Positions 1 through 8,006 of a DNA stretch of 64,000 bases are shown piece after piece. This DNA comes from Streptomyces sp. NBC_00190 (GTDB lineage Bacteria; Actinomycetota; Actinomycetes; Streptomycetales; Streptomycetaceae). Each line of letters begins with the position of its first letter. Positions within the stretch are counted from its first letter, which is position 1. Location of the stretch: contig NZ_CP108131.1 in assembly GCF_036203305.1 (NCBI RefSeq), positions 4,774,001 through 4,838,000 of the forward strand. Reading direction: 5' to 3'. A model generated the notes under the pieces. It was not told where the DNA came from and did not search any database. It saw only the letters and a program-made list of their open reading frames with translations. Made by a program: the position numbers and the translations under genes.

Positions 1-726
1 GGCTGCCAGCCCGCCGACTGGGCGGAGCTCGTCGGGGCGGCCGTCGCCGCCCAGGCGGAAGGCGCCGTCCAGGTCACCGGCGTCTGGTCGCACTTCGCCT
101 GCGCCGACGAGCCCGGACACCCGTCCATCCAGCTCCAGCTCGCCGCCTTCCGCGACATGCTCGCGTACGCCGAGAAGGAGGGCGTCGAGCCCGAGGTCCG
201 GCACATCGCCAACTCGCCCGCCACCCTCACCGTGCCCGAGTCGCACTTCGACCTCGTGCGCTGCGGGCTGGCCGTCTACGGGGTCTCGCCCGCGCCCGAG
301 CTCGGCACCCCGGCCCAGCTGGGCCTGCGGCCCGCCATGGCCCTCAAGGCCTCCGTCGCGCTGGTCAAGAACGTCCCGGCCGGGCACGGCGTGAGCTACG
401 GGCACCACTACGTCACCGACGCCGAGACCGCCCTCGCGCTGATCCCGGCGGGCTACGCCGACGGCATCCCGCGGGCCGCCTCCGGGCGCGGCCCGGTCCT
501 CGTCGGCGGGAAGATCCGCCGTGTCGCCGGGCGGGTGGCCATGGACCAGTTCGTCGTCGACCTCGACGGCGACCGGGCGGCGGTGGGTGACGAAGCCGTC
601 ATCTTCGGGGACGCGGAGCGCGGCGAGCCCACCGCCGAGGACTGGGCTCAAGCGTCAGACACGATCGCGTATGAGATCGTCACCCGTATCGGAGGGCGCG
701 TGCCCCGGGTGTACCTGGGCGCCTGA
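1..726 (+). CDS. alr: Alanine racemase, C-terminal part (5' end outside the window)
   Basis: PLP-dependent racemase making D-alanine from L-alanine for peptidoglycan; cytoplasmic. The frame is open from base 1, so about 241 C-terminal residues of a usual ~380-390 are visible. The text VTGVWSHFACADEPGH lies in the barrel domain. The C-terminal beta domain carries GVSYGHHY, whose Tyr matches the catalytic Tyr of the family, then IPAGYADGIPR and GRVAMDQ. Most homologues have GRICMDQ; here the Cys position is Ala. The next gene starts 20 bp downstream on the same strand, so alr probably leads the hydrolase-tsaE run. Family assignment is firm; only the start is unseen. Confidence 0.95.
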   Translation, partial: GCQPADWAELVGAAVAAQAEGAVQVTGVWSHFACADEPGHPSIQLQLAAFRDMLAYAEKEGVEPEVRHIANSPATLTVPESHFDLVRCGLAVYGVSPAPELGTPAQLGLRPAMALKASVALVKNVPAGHGVSYGHHYVTDAETALALIPAGYADGIPRAASGRGPVLVGGKIRRVAGRVAMDQFVVDLDGDRAAVGDEAVIFGDAERGEPTAEDWAQASDTIAYEIVTRIGGRVPRVYLGA

Positions 727-746
727 GACGGAGTGAGGGCGGCGGC

Positions 747-1940
747 GTGAGCGAGAACTGGCGCAAGGCCGGCTGGGCCGGCGCCGCCATCGGCGTGATA
801 GCCGCGGGCGCGGCTGCCGGTGTCGCGGTCGAACGGATCACCGTCGGGCGGGGCATGCGCATGAAGGCGCGCCTCGCCCTCGACGCGGCGGGCGATTACG
901 GGTCCCTGCGCGGGACGCAGGGGACCTGTCAGGCCGAGGACGCCACCGAGCTCTACTACGAGGTCGACGAGCTCCCCGAGGAGGGCAAGCGGCCCCGGTC
1001 GCGACTGCGCCGCAAGCCCGCCCAGCCGGCCACCGTCGTCTTCTGCCACGGCTACTGCCTCGGCCAGGACTCCTGGCACTTCCAGCGCGCCGCCCTGCGC
1101 GGCGTGGCCCGCTCGGTCTACTGGGACCAGCGCAGCCACGGCCGCAGCGCCCGCGGACTGGCCCAGGCGGACGGCGATCCGGTGACCATCGAGCAGCTCG
1201 GCCGCGACCTGAAGGCCGTCATCGACGCCGCCGCGCCCGAGGGCCCGCTGATCCTCGTGGGTCACTCGATGGGCGGAATGACCATCATGGGATTCGCGGA
1301 GCAGTTCCCCGACCTCGTACGCGACCGCGTCGTCGGTGTCGCCTTCGTCGGCACCTCCAGCGGCCGCCTCGACGAGGTGACGTACGGGCTGCCCTCCGTC
1401 GGTCTCGGTGCCGTACGCCGCATCCTGCCGGGCGTGCTCAAGGCGCTGGGCTCACAGGTGGAGCTGGTGGAGAAGGGCCGCAGGGCCACCGCCGACCTGT
1501 TCGCCGGCATGATCAAGATGTACTCGTTCGGCTCCCGGGACGTGGACCCGGCCGTCGCGCGCTTCGCCGAGAGGCTCATCGAGGCCACCCCGATCGACGT
1601 GGTCGCCGAGTTCTACCCGGCCTTCCAGACCCACGACAAGACCTCCGCGCTCCAGCGGTTCGCGGACATACCCGTCACCGTCATCGCCGGGGACAAGGAC
1701 ATGATCACTCCGCCCGGGCACAGCGTGGCCATCAAGGAGGTGCTGCCGGGCTCCGAACTGGTGGTCCTGGAGTCCGCCGGGCACCTGATGATGCTGGAGC
1801 ACCCGGAGACGGTGACGCGGCTGCTGACCGAGCTGCTGGCGCGCACCGGGGCGGTCCCGGCCGCCGCACCGACTAACGTTGGCGGGCATGGAAGAAGTAC
1901 CGCTGGAAGCACAGCGCAGCCAGGCACCGGGACGACCTGA
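747..1940 (+). CDS. Alpha/beta-hydrolase with N-terminal membrane segment
   Basis: A 397-residue alpha/beta hydrolase of unknown substrate. The GTG start follows a purine-rich stretch and lies 20 bp after alr. Residues about 7-28 form an Ala/Gly-rich hydrophobic segment, a probable membrane anchor or uncleaved signal. The hydrolase core shows the oxyanion loop FCHGYCLGQDSW, the nucleophile elbow GHSMGG, an acidic region near IAGDKDMITPP and a C-terminal ESAGHLMMLEHP that supplies the catalytic His. Its last ~50 bp overlap the 5' end of tsaE, which points to translational coupling. Genes of this kind commonly sit between alr and the t6A genes in actinomycetes; I know of no proven substrate. 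Confidence 0.9.
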   Translation: MSENWRKAGWAGAAIGVIAAGAAAGVAVERITVGRGMRMKARLALDAAGDYGSLRGTQGTCQAEDATELYYEVDELPEEGKRPRSRLRRKPAQPATVVFCHGYCLGQDSWHFQRAALRGVARSVYWDQRSHGRSARGLAQADGDPVTIEQLGRDLKAVIDAAAPEGPLILVGHSMGGMTIMGFAEQFPDLVRDRVVGVAFVGTSSGRLDEVTYGLPSVGLGAVRRILPGVLKALGSQVELVEKGRRATADLFAGMIKMYSFGSRDVDPAVARFAERLIEATPIDVVAEFYPAFQTHDKTSALQRFADIPVTVIAGDKDMITPPGHSVAIKEVLPGSELVVLESAGHLMMLEHPETVTRLLTELLARTGAVPAAAPTNVGGHGRSTAGSTAQPGTGTT

Positions 1941-2469
1941 GGCAGGCGCCGACGCGGGCGCCGGGGCCGAGGCCCGGATCACCGTCGACTCCCCGGACGC
2001 GATGCGCGATCTGGGCCGCAGGCTCGCCGGCCTGCTGCGCCCGGGCGATCTCGTCCTGCTGACCGGAGAGCTGGGCGCGGGCAAGACCACGCTGACCCGC
2101 GGGCTCGGTGAGGGCCTGGGCGTGCGCGGGGCCGTGACCTCGCCGACCTTCGTGATCGCCCGCGTACACCCTCCGCTGGGCGGCGGGCCGGCGCTGGTGC
2201 ACGTGGACGCGTACCGGCTTGGCGGCGGGCTGGACGAGATGGAGGACCTGGACCTCGACGTCTCGCTGCCCGAGTCCGTCGTCGTCGTGGAGTGGGGCGA
2301 CGGCAAGGTGGAAGAGCTCTCCGACGACCGGCTGCACGTGGTGATCGCGCGGGCGGTCGGCCACGAGGAGGTCCTGGACGACGTACGGCAGGTCTCGGTC
2401 CGCGGGGTCGGGGCGCGCTGGGCGGGCGGGGCCGGGCTGGACGCCCTGGCGGGCGTCCTCTCGGAGTAA
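1888..2469 (+). CDS. tsaE: tRNA threonylcarbamoyladenosine biosynthesis ATPase TsaE
   Basis: TsaE is the ATPase that works with TsaB and TsaD to put the threonylcarbamoyl group on A37 of ANN-decoding tRNAs. The protein is 193 residues with an extra ~30-residue N-terminal tail. The Walker A loop is GELGAGKTTLTRG; SPTFVIAR, HVDAYRL and VVVEWGDG follow in the order typical of the family. I chose the ATG at 1888; an in-frame TTG nine bases upstream is the only close alternative. The gene overlaps the upstream hydrolase. The partner genes tsaB and tsaD lie 1-2 kb downstream, interrupted by one small gene and one opposite-strand gene. Confidence 0.93.
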   Translation: MEEVPLEAQRSQAPGRPEAGADAGAGAEARITVDSPDAMRDLGRRLAGLLRPGDLVLLTGELGAGKTTLTRGLGEGLGVRGAVTSPTFVIARVHPPLGGGPALVHVDAYRLGGGLDEMEDLDLDVSLPESVVVVEWGDGKVEELSDDRLHVVIARAVGHEEVLDDVRQVSVRGVGARWAGGAGLDALAGVLSE

Positions 2470-2540
2470 ACGTACCGACAACTCGTCGGCAAGATATTGC
2501 GCCCATGGCGGCGCCCGTGATGACATGGTACCGAGAGTTT

Positions 2541-2556
2541 CTTAGGTATGCCTAAG
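2541..2556. promoter_or_regulatory. Perfect 6-4-6 palindrome upstream of small ORF
   Basis: The sequence CTTAGGTATGCCTAAG is a perfect inverted repeat located 30 bp before the start of the small gene at 2586. The half-sites TTAGG/CCTAA recall the iron-box half-sites of DmdR/IdeR regulators, but the spacing (4 bp) is much shorter than in a canonical 19-bp iron box, so the regulator is unknown. It is AT-rich against its surroundings. Confidence 0.5.
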
Positions 2557-2585
2557 TTCGGCGTGCCGGGGCCCAGGAGGCAGCC

Positions 2586-2768
2586 ATGTCGGCACCATCA
2601 GGAGCGCACCGCGAACCCCGCCCGTCCGCCGTGTCGATGCGGGCGCTGCTCGCCGCCGGCATGGCCGCCACCGCCGTCTCGACGCCGCCCGCGCCCGAAC
2701 ACGTACCGCAGGACGGGCCGGAGGGCGGCGTACGGGAACAGGCCGCTCCGGAGTCCGAAGCGGCCTGA
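2586..2768 (+). CDS. Small hypothetical protein (60 aa)
   Basis: A 60-residue protein of unknown function. A strong AGGAGG ribosome binding site ends five bases before the ATG, which is the main reason to accept it. A short hydrophobic stretch (ALLAAGMAATAVS, about residues 20-32) is followed by an acidic, Pro/Glu-rich tail, compatible with a small exported or membrane-associated peptide. The palindrome at 2541 lies directly upstream. No conserved domain is recognised. It could be a regulatory short ORF rather than a functional protein. Confidence 0.6.
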   Translation: MSAPSGAHREPRPSAVSMRALLAAGMAATAVSTPPAPEHVPQDGPEGGVREQAAPESEAA

Positions 2769-2808
2769 GTGCGTGCGGGCCTGAGCTCTTACGGGTGAAG
2801 CCGGCCCG

Positions 2809-3366
2809 TCAGGGAACGACGACGACCTTCGAGTTGATCGTCGCGAAGGCCCACATCGCGTCGCCGTCGGCCTTCGCCATGCGGATGCCGCCGGTCTTCT
2901 TGTTCGGGTCGGGCTCCGGAGTGGCGCCGTCCGCGCGGGCGCTGAAGCCGATCGCCACGCCCTCCGTGCTGGCGAACCGTACGACGTGCTCGATCGGCAC
3001 GCCGTCCGAGCCGGTGACCGAGCCCGAGCGCGAGCCGACCACGTAGCTGCCCGCCTTCGGGTGCACCGTGCTCGGCATCACCGTGAACGACTTCGGCTCC
3101 TGAGCGGCGTCGCCCACCAGCCACACCCGCTTCTGGGCCACCGAGTACACGACGCGCACCCCGGTACCGGATCCCTCCGGCACGGGCACCGGCTTCTTCG
3201 GGTCCTGCTTGACGGCGGACGGGCTCGGGGCGGGAGCCGGCTCCTGCTGCGCCGCCTTCGGAGGGTGCGCGGGCGCCGTCGCGGATGCCTGGTAGCCGAG
3301 GAAGCCGACGGCGGCGATTGCCGTGGCGGTGAGCCCGGCCACGATTCCCGAGCTGCTGCGTGCCAC
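2809..3366 (-). CDS. Secreted YkuD-fold protein lacking the catalytic Cys
   Basis: A 185-residue protein. The GTG start at 3366 follows GAGAGGTGGAG and opens directly into a signal or anchor segment (IVAGLTATAIAAVGFLGYQ), then an Ala/Pro-rich linker to about residue 55. The remaining ~130 residues follow the order of an L,D-transpeptidase (YkuD) domain: YSVAQKRVWLV, a SYVVGSRSG strand, and a terminal GGIRMAKADGDAMWAF that aligns with the active-site signature SHGCIRM..D. Here the SHGC position reads KTGG, so both the catalytic Cys and the preceding His are absent. It is probably a non-catalytic envelope protein. It is transcribed divergently from tsaB. Family assignment is by motif only. Confidence 0.8.
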   Translation of the reverse strand: MARSSSGIVAGLTATAIAAVGFLGYQASATAPAHPPKAAQQEPAPAPSPSAVKQDPKKPVPVPEGSGTGVRVVYSVAQKRVWLVGDAAQEPKSFTVMPSTVHPKAGSYVVGSRSGSVTGSDGVPIEHVVRFASTEGVAIGFSARADGATPEPDPNKKTGGIRMAKADGDAMWAFATINSKVVVVP

Positions 3367-3475
3367 CTTGCTCCACCTCTCCGTGCTGCCTGGAATACCT
3401 GATCGAAAGGTAGCAGCAGGCCCGCTCCGCAACCGCCCGCGAACCCTTGGGGTTCCGGAGTCGTAGGCTGTTCGC

Positions 3476-4153
3476 GTGCTCTTGCTCGCTGTAGATACCG
3501 CCACGCCCGCCGTCACCGTCGCCCTGCACGACGGCGAGTCCGTCCTCGCCGAGTCCAGTCAGGTCGACGCCCGCCGCCACGGGGAGCTGTTGCTGCCCTG
3601 TGTCGACAAGGTGCTCGCCGAGGCCGGGCTGAAGCTCGAAGCCGTCACCGGCATCGTCGTCGGCGTCGGCCCCGGCCCCTACACGGGTCTGCGCGTCGGC
3701 CTCGTCACGGCCGCGACCTTCGCCTCCGTGCTGGGCGTGCCCGTGCACGGCCTGTGCACCCTCGACGGCCTCGCCTACGCCGCGGGGGCCGCCGGGATCG
3801 AGGGTCCCTTCACCGTCGCCACCGACGCACGGCGCAAGGAGGTCTACTGGGCGCGCTACGAGGACCCGCGCACGCGGGTCGGCGAGCCCGCCGTGGACCG
3901 CCCGGCCGACATCGCCGAGCAGGTCGCCGGCCTCCCGGCGGTGGGCCAGGGCGCGCTGCTGTACCCGGACGTCTTCACCGACGCGCGGGCCCCCGAGCAC
4001 CAGAGCGCCGCCGCCCTCGCGTCCCTGGCCGTGGAACGGCTCGCGGCCGGGGCGCCCTTCGAGAATGCCGAGGGTCTGCCTCCGACGCCGCTCTACCTGC
4101 GCCGGCCCGACGCGCAGGTGCCCAAGAACTACAAGGTGGTCACCCCGCAGTGA
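3476..4153 (+). CDS. tsaB: tRNA threonylcarbamoyladenosine biosynthesis protein TsaB
   Basis: TsaB is the non-catalytic, ASKHA-fold partner that dimerises with TsaD in the t6A37 synthase complex. The protein has 225 residues, a normal length. It starts at a GTG with LLLAVDTATPAVTVAL, the ASKHA phosphate-1-like loop, and has VGVGPGPYTGLRVGLVTA, the most conserved TsaB block. The C-terminus ends PLYLRRPDAQVPKNYK, as in actinobacterial TsaB. Its stop overlaps the rimI GTG start in a GTGA arrangement. The YkuD-like gene is divergent, with about 110 bp between them for promoters. Confidence 0.95.
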   Translation: MLLLAVDTATPAVTVALHDGESVLAESSQVDARRHGELLLPCVDKVLAEAGLKLEAVTGIVVGVGPGPYTGLRVGLVTAATFASVLGVPVHGLCTLDGLAYAAGAAGIEGPFTVATDARRKEVYWARYEDPRTRVGEPAVDRPADIAEQVAGLPAVGQGALLYPDVFTDARAPEHQSAAALASLAVERLAAGAPFENAEGLPPTPLYLRRPDAQVPKNYKVVTPQ

Positions 4154-4653
4154 CGGCAGCACTGCGCGAGATGCGCTGGTGGGACATCGAGCCCGTGCTG
4201 GAACTGGAGCACGAGCTGTTCCCCGAGGACGCCTGGTCCGCGGGCATGTTCTGGTCCGAGCTCGCCCACGCCCGCGGCCCGCGCGCCACCCGCCGCTACG
4301 TGGTCGCCGAAGACCCCCGCACCGGCCGTCTCGTCGGCTACGCCGGGCTCGCCACCGCCGGCGACCTGGCCGACGTACAGACCATCGCGGCCGCCCGCGA
4401 CCAGTGGGGGACCGGGCTCGGCGCCCGGCTCCTGACCGACCTGCTGCGGGCCGCCACCGCCTTCGAGTGCGTCGAGGTGCTGCTGGAGGTACGGGTGGAC
4501 AACACCCGCGCCCAGAAGCTCTACGAGCGCTTCGGCTTCGAGCCCATCGGCTTCCGGCGCGGCTACTACCAGCCCGGCAACGCCGACGCGCTCGTCATGC
4601 GACTGACCGACCCCGCACAAGCACGAACTGAGAGCAGTGAGAGCAATGGCTGA
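4150..4653 (+). CDS. rimI: Ribosomal protein S18 alanine N-acetyltransferase RimI
   Basis: GNAT-fold acetyltransferase of the RimI type, 167 residues, predicted to transfer acetyl from acetyl-CoA to protein N-termini. The GTG start overlaps the tsaB stop, so translation is coupled. The core contains [18 protein letters not shown], the acetyl-CoA pyrophosphate loop [12 protein letters not shown] and [23 protein letters not shown], all RimI landmarks. Its position between tsaB and tsaD is the usual one in actinobacteria. The true substrate in Streptomyces may be broader than S18. The last codons overlap the first codons of tsaD. Confidence 0.93.
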   Translation: MTAALREMRWWDIEPVLELEHELFPEDAWSAGMFWSELAHARGPRATRRYVVAEDPRTGRLVGYAGLATAGDLADVQTIAAARDQWGTGLGARLLTDLLRAATAFECVEVLLEVRVDNTRAQKLYERFGFEPIGFRRGYYQPGNADALVMRLTDPAQARTESSESNG

Positions 4654-5776
4654 CGAACCTCTCGTCCTCGGCATCGAGACCTCCTGCGACGAGACCGGCG
4701 TCGGCATCGTCCGCGGCACCACCCTCCTCGCGGACGCGATCGCGTCGAGCGTCGACGAGCACGCGCGCTTCGGCGGGGTCGTGCCCGAGGTGGCCTCGCG
4801 CGCCCACCTGGAGGCGATGGTCCCCACCATCGAGCGCGCGCTGAAGGAGGCCGGGGTCAGCGCCCGCGACCTCGACGGCATCGCGGTCACGGCGGGTCCG
4901 GGCCTCGCGGGGGCACTGCTGGTGGGCGTGTCGGCTGCCAAGTCGTACGCGTACGCCCTCGGCAAGCCGCTCTACGGCGTCAACCACCTCGCCTCGCACA
5001 TCTGCGTGGACCAGCTGGAGCACGGCCCGCTGCCGGAGCCGACCATGGCGCTGCTGGTGTCCGGCGGGCACTCCTCGCTGCTGCTGGCCCCGGACATCAC
5101 CTCCGACGTGCGGCCGCTCGGCTCGACCATCGACGACGCCGCAGGCGAGGCCTTCGACAAGATCGCCCGCGTGCTCCAGCTGGGTTTCCCCGGCGGCCCG
5201 GTGATCGACCGGCTGGCGCGCGAGGGCGACCCGAAGGCGGTCCACTTCCCGCGCGGGCTGACGGGGCCGCGCGACGCCCCGTACGACTTCTCCTTCTCCG
5301 GCCTGAAGACGTCCGTGGCCCGCTGGATCGAGGCGAAGCGGAACGCGGGGGAGGAGGTGCCGGTGCGCGATGTGGCCGCGTCCTTCCAGGAGGCCGTGGT
5401 GGACGTGCTGACGCGCAAGGCGATCCGGGCGTGCAAGGACGAGGGCGTCGACCACTTGATGATCGGCGGCGGTGTGGCCGCCAATTCCCGGCTGCGCTCG
5501 CTGGCGCAGGAGCGGTGTGACGACGCGGGCATCATCCTGCGGGTGCCGCGGCCGAAGCTGTGCACCGACAACGGCGCGATGGTGGCGGCGCTGGGCGCGG
5601 AGATGGTCAAGCGGAACCGGCCCGCCTCGGACTGGGACCTGTCGGCGGACTCCTCGCTGCCGGTGACGGACCCGCACGTGCCGGGCGTCCAGGGGCACGG
5701 CCACGGACCCGGCCACGGGCAGGCCCACGACCACGACCACGTGCACGAGTTGAGCAAGGACAACCTGTACTCATGA
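4646..5776 (+). CDS. tsaD: tRNA N6-threonylcarbamoyltransferase TsaD, His-rich tail
   Basis: Catalytic subunit that transfers the threonylcarbamoyl moiety to tRNA A37. [10 protein letters not shown] opens the ASKHA fold; the metal-binding motif is NHLASH (two His four residues apart, as in Kae1/TsaD); [26 protein letters not shown] and [11 protein letters not shown] follow. I start at ATG 4646; an in-frame GTG at 4637 would add three residues. The gene overlaps rimI. Unusual: after the conserved fold there is an additional ~40-residue C-terminal tail rich in His/Gly/Asp with alternating [16 protein letters not shown], which may bind metal. Its stop overlaps the start of the next gene (ATGA). 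Confidence 0.96.
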   Translation: MADEPLVLGIETSCDETGVGIVRGTTLLADAIASSVDEHARFGGVVPEVASRAHLEAMVPTIERALKEAGVSARDLDGIAVTAGPGLAGALLVGVSAAKSYAYALGKPLYGVNHLASHICVDQLEHGPLPEPTMALLVSGGHSSLLLAPDITSDVRPLGSTIDDAAGEAFDKIARVLQLGFPGGPVIDRLAREGDPKAVHFPRGLTGPRDAPYDFSFSGLKTSVARWIEAKRNAGEEVPVRDVAASFQEAVVDVLTRKAIRACKDEGVDHLMIGGGVAANSRLRSLAQERCDDAGIILRVPRPKLCTDNGAMVAALGAEMVKRNRPASDWDLSADSSLPVTDPHVPGVQGHGHGPGHGQAHDHDHVHELSKDNLYS

Positions 5777-6045
5777 GCACCGTCGCGCTGATGTGGGAGG
5801 CCCGGGCCGCCGACGGCCGGGGCAGCGAACTGCTGGAGTGGGCCCGTTCGCAGGTCCTCGCGCGGGAGCCGGTGCGCCGCGAGGTGTTCCGCGCCCCGCA
5901 GGACCGGGTCCTTGTCGTCACCTGGTGGGAGGCGGCCGAGGGAGTGGCGGCGGATCTGCCGCAACTCCCGGAGCCCGCCGCCGACTTGATCACGCGGGCG
6001 GTGCACCGCTGGCGGTTCGAGTCGGTGGAGGTCACCGGCGGCTGA
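5773..6045 (+). CDS. Small hypothetical protein, coupled to tsaD
   Basis: A 90-residue protein beginning [19 protein letters not shown], with LVVTWWE in the middle. The pattern (a strand, a helix, then a charged Arg-rich strand) resembles the dimeric alpha/beta-barrel fold of antibiotic-monooxygenase-like proteins, but no catalytic signature is visible and the resemblance is an inference. The ATGA overlap with tsaD makes it a bona fide operon member. There are no membrane segments. Confidence 0.8.
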   Translation: MSTVALMWEARAADGRGSELLEWARSQVLAREPVRREVFRAPQDRVLVVTWWEAAEGVAADLPQLPEPAADLITRAVHRWRFESVEVTGG

Positions 6046-6084
6046 CCGGCGTCGTCCGGCCCCGGGCCGGGCCGCCGTGCCGCT

Positions 6085-6717
6085 ATGGTCATGCGCATGC
6101 CTCGCCGTGACCTGCCGCCTCCGCCGCCCCCCGTGCACATGCGCGCCTGGCTGGACGAAAGCGCCGTACGGGCCGACCGCGCGCGCATCCTGCGGGAGTT
6201 GGGCCGCCGGAGCCTGGGGATGGGGCGGCTGCTGCTGCTCTGGGCCGTCTCGGCCGTCTTCGCCCTCGGCTGGACCTTCGTCGCCATGGGTCTGATGGCC
6301 TTCGAGGAGGGCGACGTGGTCTCCTACGGCCTCGGCGTCCTCTTCGCGGTGCTCGGCGTCGGTGTGCTGGTACCGGCCGGGTTCTGGTTCGCCTGGGGCG
6401 CCCGGCGGGACCGGCAGGTGCGCAGGCTGCTGTGCGCGTGGGCGGAGGCGGACCGCGATCCGGCCGCCGACGCGCGGGTGCGCGCGCCCGGCCGGAGCCT
6501 GACCTGGCTGCTCGCCTCCTTCGGGCTGGCCGGGGCGGGACTGTTCCTGACCTTCGGGGTCGCGCTGTCGGTCCCGCCGACCGAGGGGCGGTTCGGCGAG
6601 ATCGCGTACTACATGGGCCTCGGGATGATCCTGTGGATCACGGGACTGCTGGGCCTGGGCAAGGCGGGCGCGCACTACCGCTGGGCGGTACGCGCCTTCC
6701 GCGCGCCTACGCCGTAG
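6085..6717 (+). CDS. Four-helix membrane protein, unknown function
   Basis: A 210-residue integral membrane protein of no recognised family. After a basic, Pro-rich N-terminus come two hydrophobic pairs: about residues 55-75 and 85-110, and about 135-160 and 170-190. They are separated by a charged cytoplasmic loop (RRDRQVRRLLCAWAEADRD). The start is uncertain: ATG at 6085 and ATG at 6091 are both possible. The 3' end overlaps the convergent methyltransferase gene by 11 bp. Confidence 0.8.
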   Translation: MVMRMPRRDLPPPPPPVHMRAWLDESAVRADRARILRELGRRSLGMGRLLLLWAVSAVFALGWTFVAMGLMAFEEGDVVSYGLGVLFAVLGVGVLVPAGFWFAWGARRDRQVRRLLCAWAEADRDPAADARVRAPGRSLTWLLASFGLAGAGLFLTFGVALSVPPTEGRFGEIAYYMGLGMILWITGLLGLGKAGAHYRWAVRAFRAPTP

Positions 6718-7894
6718 GAGCCGCCTTCGCGGGCGAGCCGATCAGCATCGACGGGGCCCCCGCCACCCGGGTCAGGAAGACCGTCGCCGAGTTCGGCCCC
6801 TGCGGCTTGACCCTCTTGCGCAGCTCCTCGGGCTCGATCGCGGAGCCGCGCTTCTTCACGGTCAGGATGCCGACCCCGCGCTCGCGCAGCAGGGCCTTCA
6901 GCTTCTTCAGGCCGAAGGGCAGCACGTCGGTGATCTCGTACGCCGTCGCGTACGGCGTCGCGCGCAGCTCGTCGGCGGTGATGTAGGCGATGGTCGGGTC
7001 GATCAGCCGGCCGTCCAGCTGCTCGGCGACCTCGGCGACCAGGTGCGCGCGGATGACGGCGCCGTCGGGCTCGTAGAGCCAGCGGCCGACCGGCCCCGCC
7101 TCCGGGTCGGGCAGCGGATCGACGGTGTGCAGGGCGCGCGGCCCGGGCAGCAGGGTGGCGCGTACGGTGCCGGGCGCGGTGCCGAACCAGAGCACGGCCT
7201 CCTTGACGTCGCCCTGGTCGGAGATCCACTCGGCCTCCGCCTCGGCCGGGACCGCCTCGTGCGGGATCCCGGGGGCGATCTTGATGGCGGCGTACTTCGC
7301 CGCACGGGCCGTCTCCACGGCCCACGACAGCGGCGGCGAGTAGGACTCCGGGTCGAAGATCCGGCCGCGCCCCCCGCGCCGGGCCGGGTCGATGAAGACG
7401 GCGTCGTACGAGGACACGTCCACGTCCGTCACGTCCGCCTCCCTGACCTCGATCAGGTCCGCCAGCCCCAGCGCTTCGGCGTTGGCCCGCGCGACGGCGA
7501 CGGTCAGCGGGTCGTGGTCGACGGCGAGCACCCGGATGCCGAGCCGCGCGAGGGCGAGGGCGTCCCCGCCGATGCCGCAGCACAGGTCGGCGAGACTGCG
7601 GACGCCGAGGTCCGCGAGCCGCTCGGCGCGGTACGCGGCCACCGACGCGCGGGTGGCCATCTCGCCGCCGCCGGGGGTGAAGTACATCCGGAAGGCGTCC
7701 TCGGCGCCGAACTTCGCCACCGCCCGCTGCCGCAGCCGGGCCTGCCCGAGCGCGGCGGAGACCAGCCCGGCGGGGTGCTCGCGGCGCAGCCGGGTGGCGA
7801 CGGCCAGCTCCTGGGCGGGGTCGTAGTCGCGGAGCGAGTCGAGGAGGGCGTGCCCCTCGGGAGTGAGGAGGGCGGCGAAGTCTTCGGGGGTCAC
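6707..7894 (-). CDS. Class I SAM-dependent methyltransferase, THUMP-like
   Basis: A 395-residue cytoplasmic methyltransferase. The Rossmann SAM-binding motif is LADLCCGIGGDALALA, followed by VLAVDHDP (acidic loop binding the ribose) and VFIDPARR in the motif IV position, as found in RNA and small-molecule methyltransferases with a THUMP-like C-terminal domain. An N-terminal helical region of ~90 residues precedes it. The C-terminal part (ILTVKKRGSAIEPEELRKRV) matches the THUMP-like domain of actinobacterial homologues. The substrate is not established. A GTG start at 7894 is used. Convergent with the upstream membrane protein. Confidence 0.9.
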   Translation of the reverse strand: MTPEDFAALLTPEGHALLDSLRDYDPAQELAVATRLRREHPAGLVSAALGQARLRQRAVAKFGAEDAFRMYFTPGGGEMATRASVAAYRAERLADLGVRSLADLCCGIGGDALALARLGIRVLAVDHDPLTVAVARANAEALGLADLIEVREADVTDVDVSSYDAVFIDPARRGGRGRIFDPESYSPPLSWAVETARAAKYAAIKIAPGIPHEAVPAEAEAEWISDQGDVKEAVLWFGTAPGTVRATLLPGPRALHTVDPLPDPEAGPVGRWLYEPDGAVIRAHLVAEVAEQLDGRLIDPTIAYITADELRATPYATAYEITDVLPFGLKKLKALLRERGVGILTVKKRGSAIEPEELRKRVKPQGPNSATVFLTRVAGAPSMLIGSPAKAAPTA

Positions 7895-8006
7895 GTGTCC
7901 ATTGTCGGCGACGGGGCCGGCCGGTGTGGGCCAGTCGATGGAAGGTCGGATTCCGCTCGCGGTGCCTTCCGGGGAGCCCGCGTGTCGGGTGCCAGGATGC
8001 GCAGCT

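Noticed and set aside
2541..2556. Palindrome as a canonical iron box
   Set aside because: Half-sites agree with the iron box but the spacing is 4 bp instead of the 9 bp of the 19-bp box, so I do not call it an IdeR/DmdR site.
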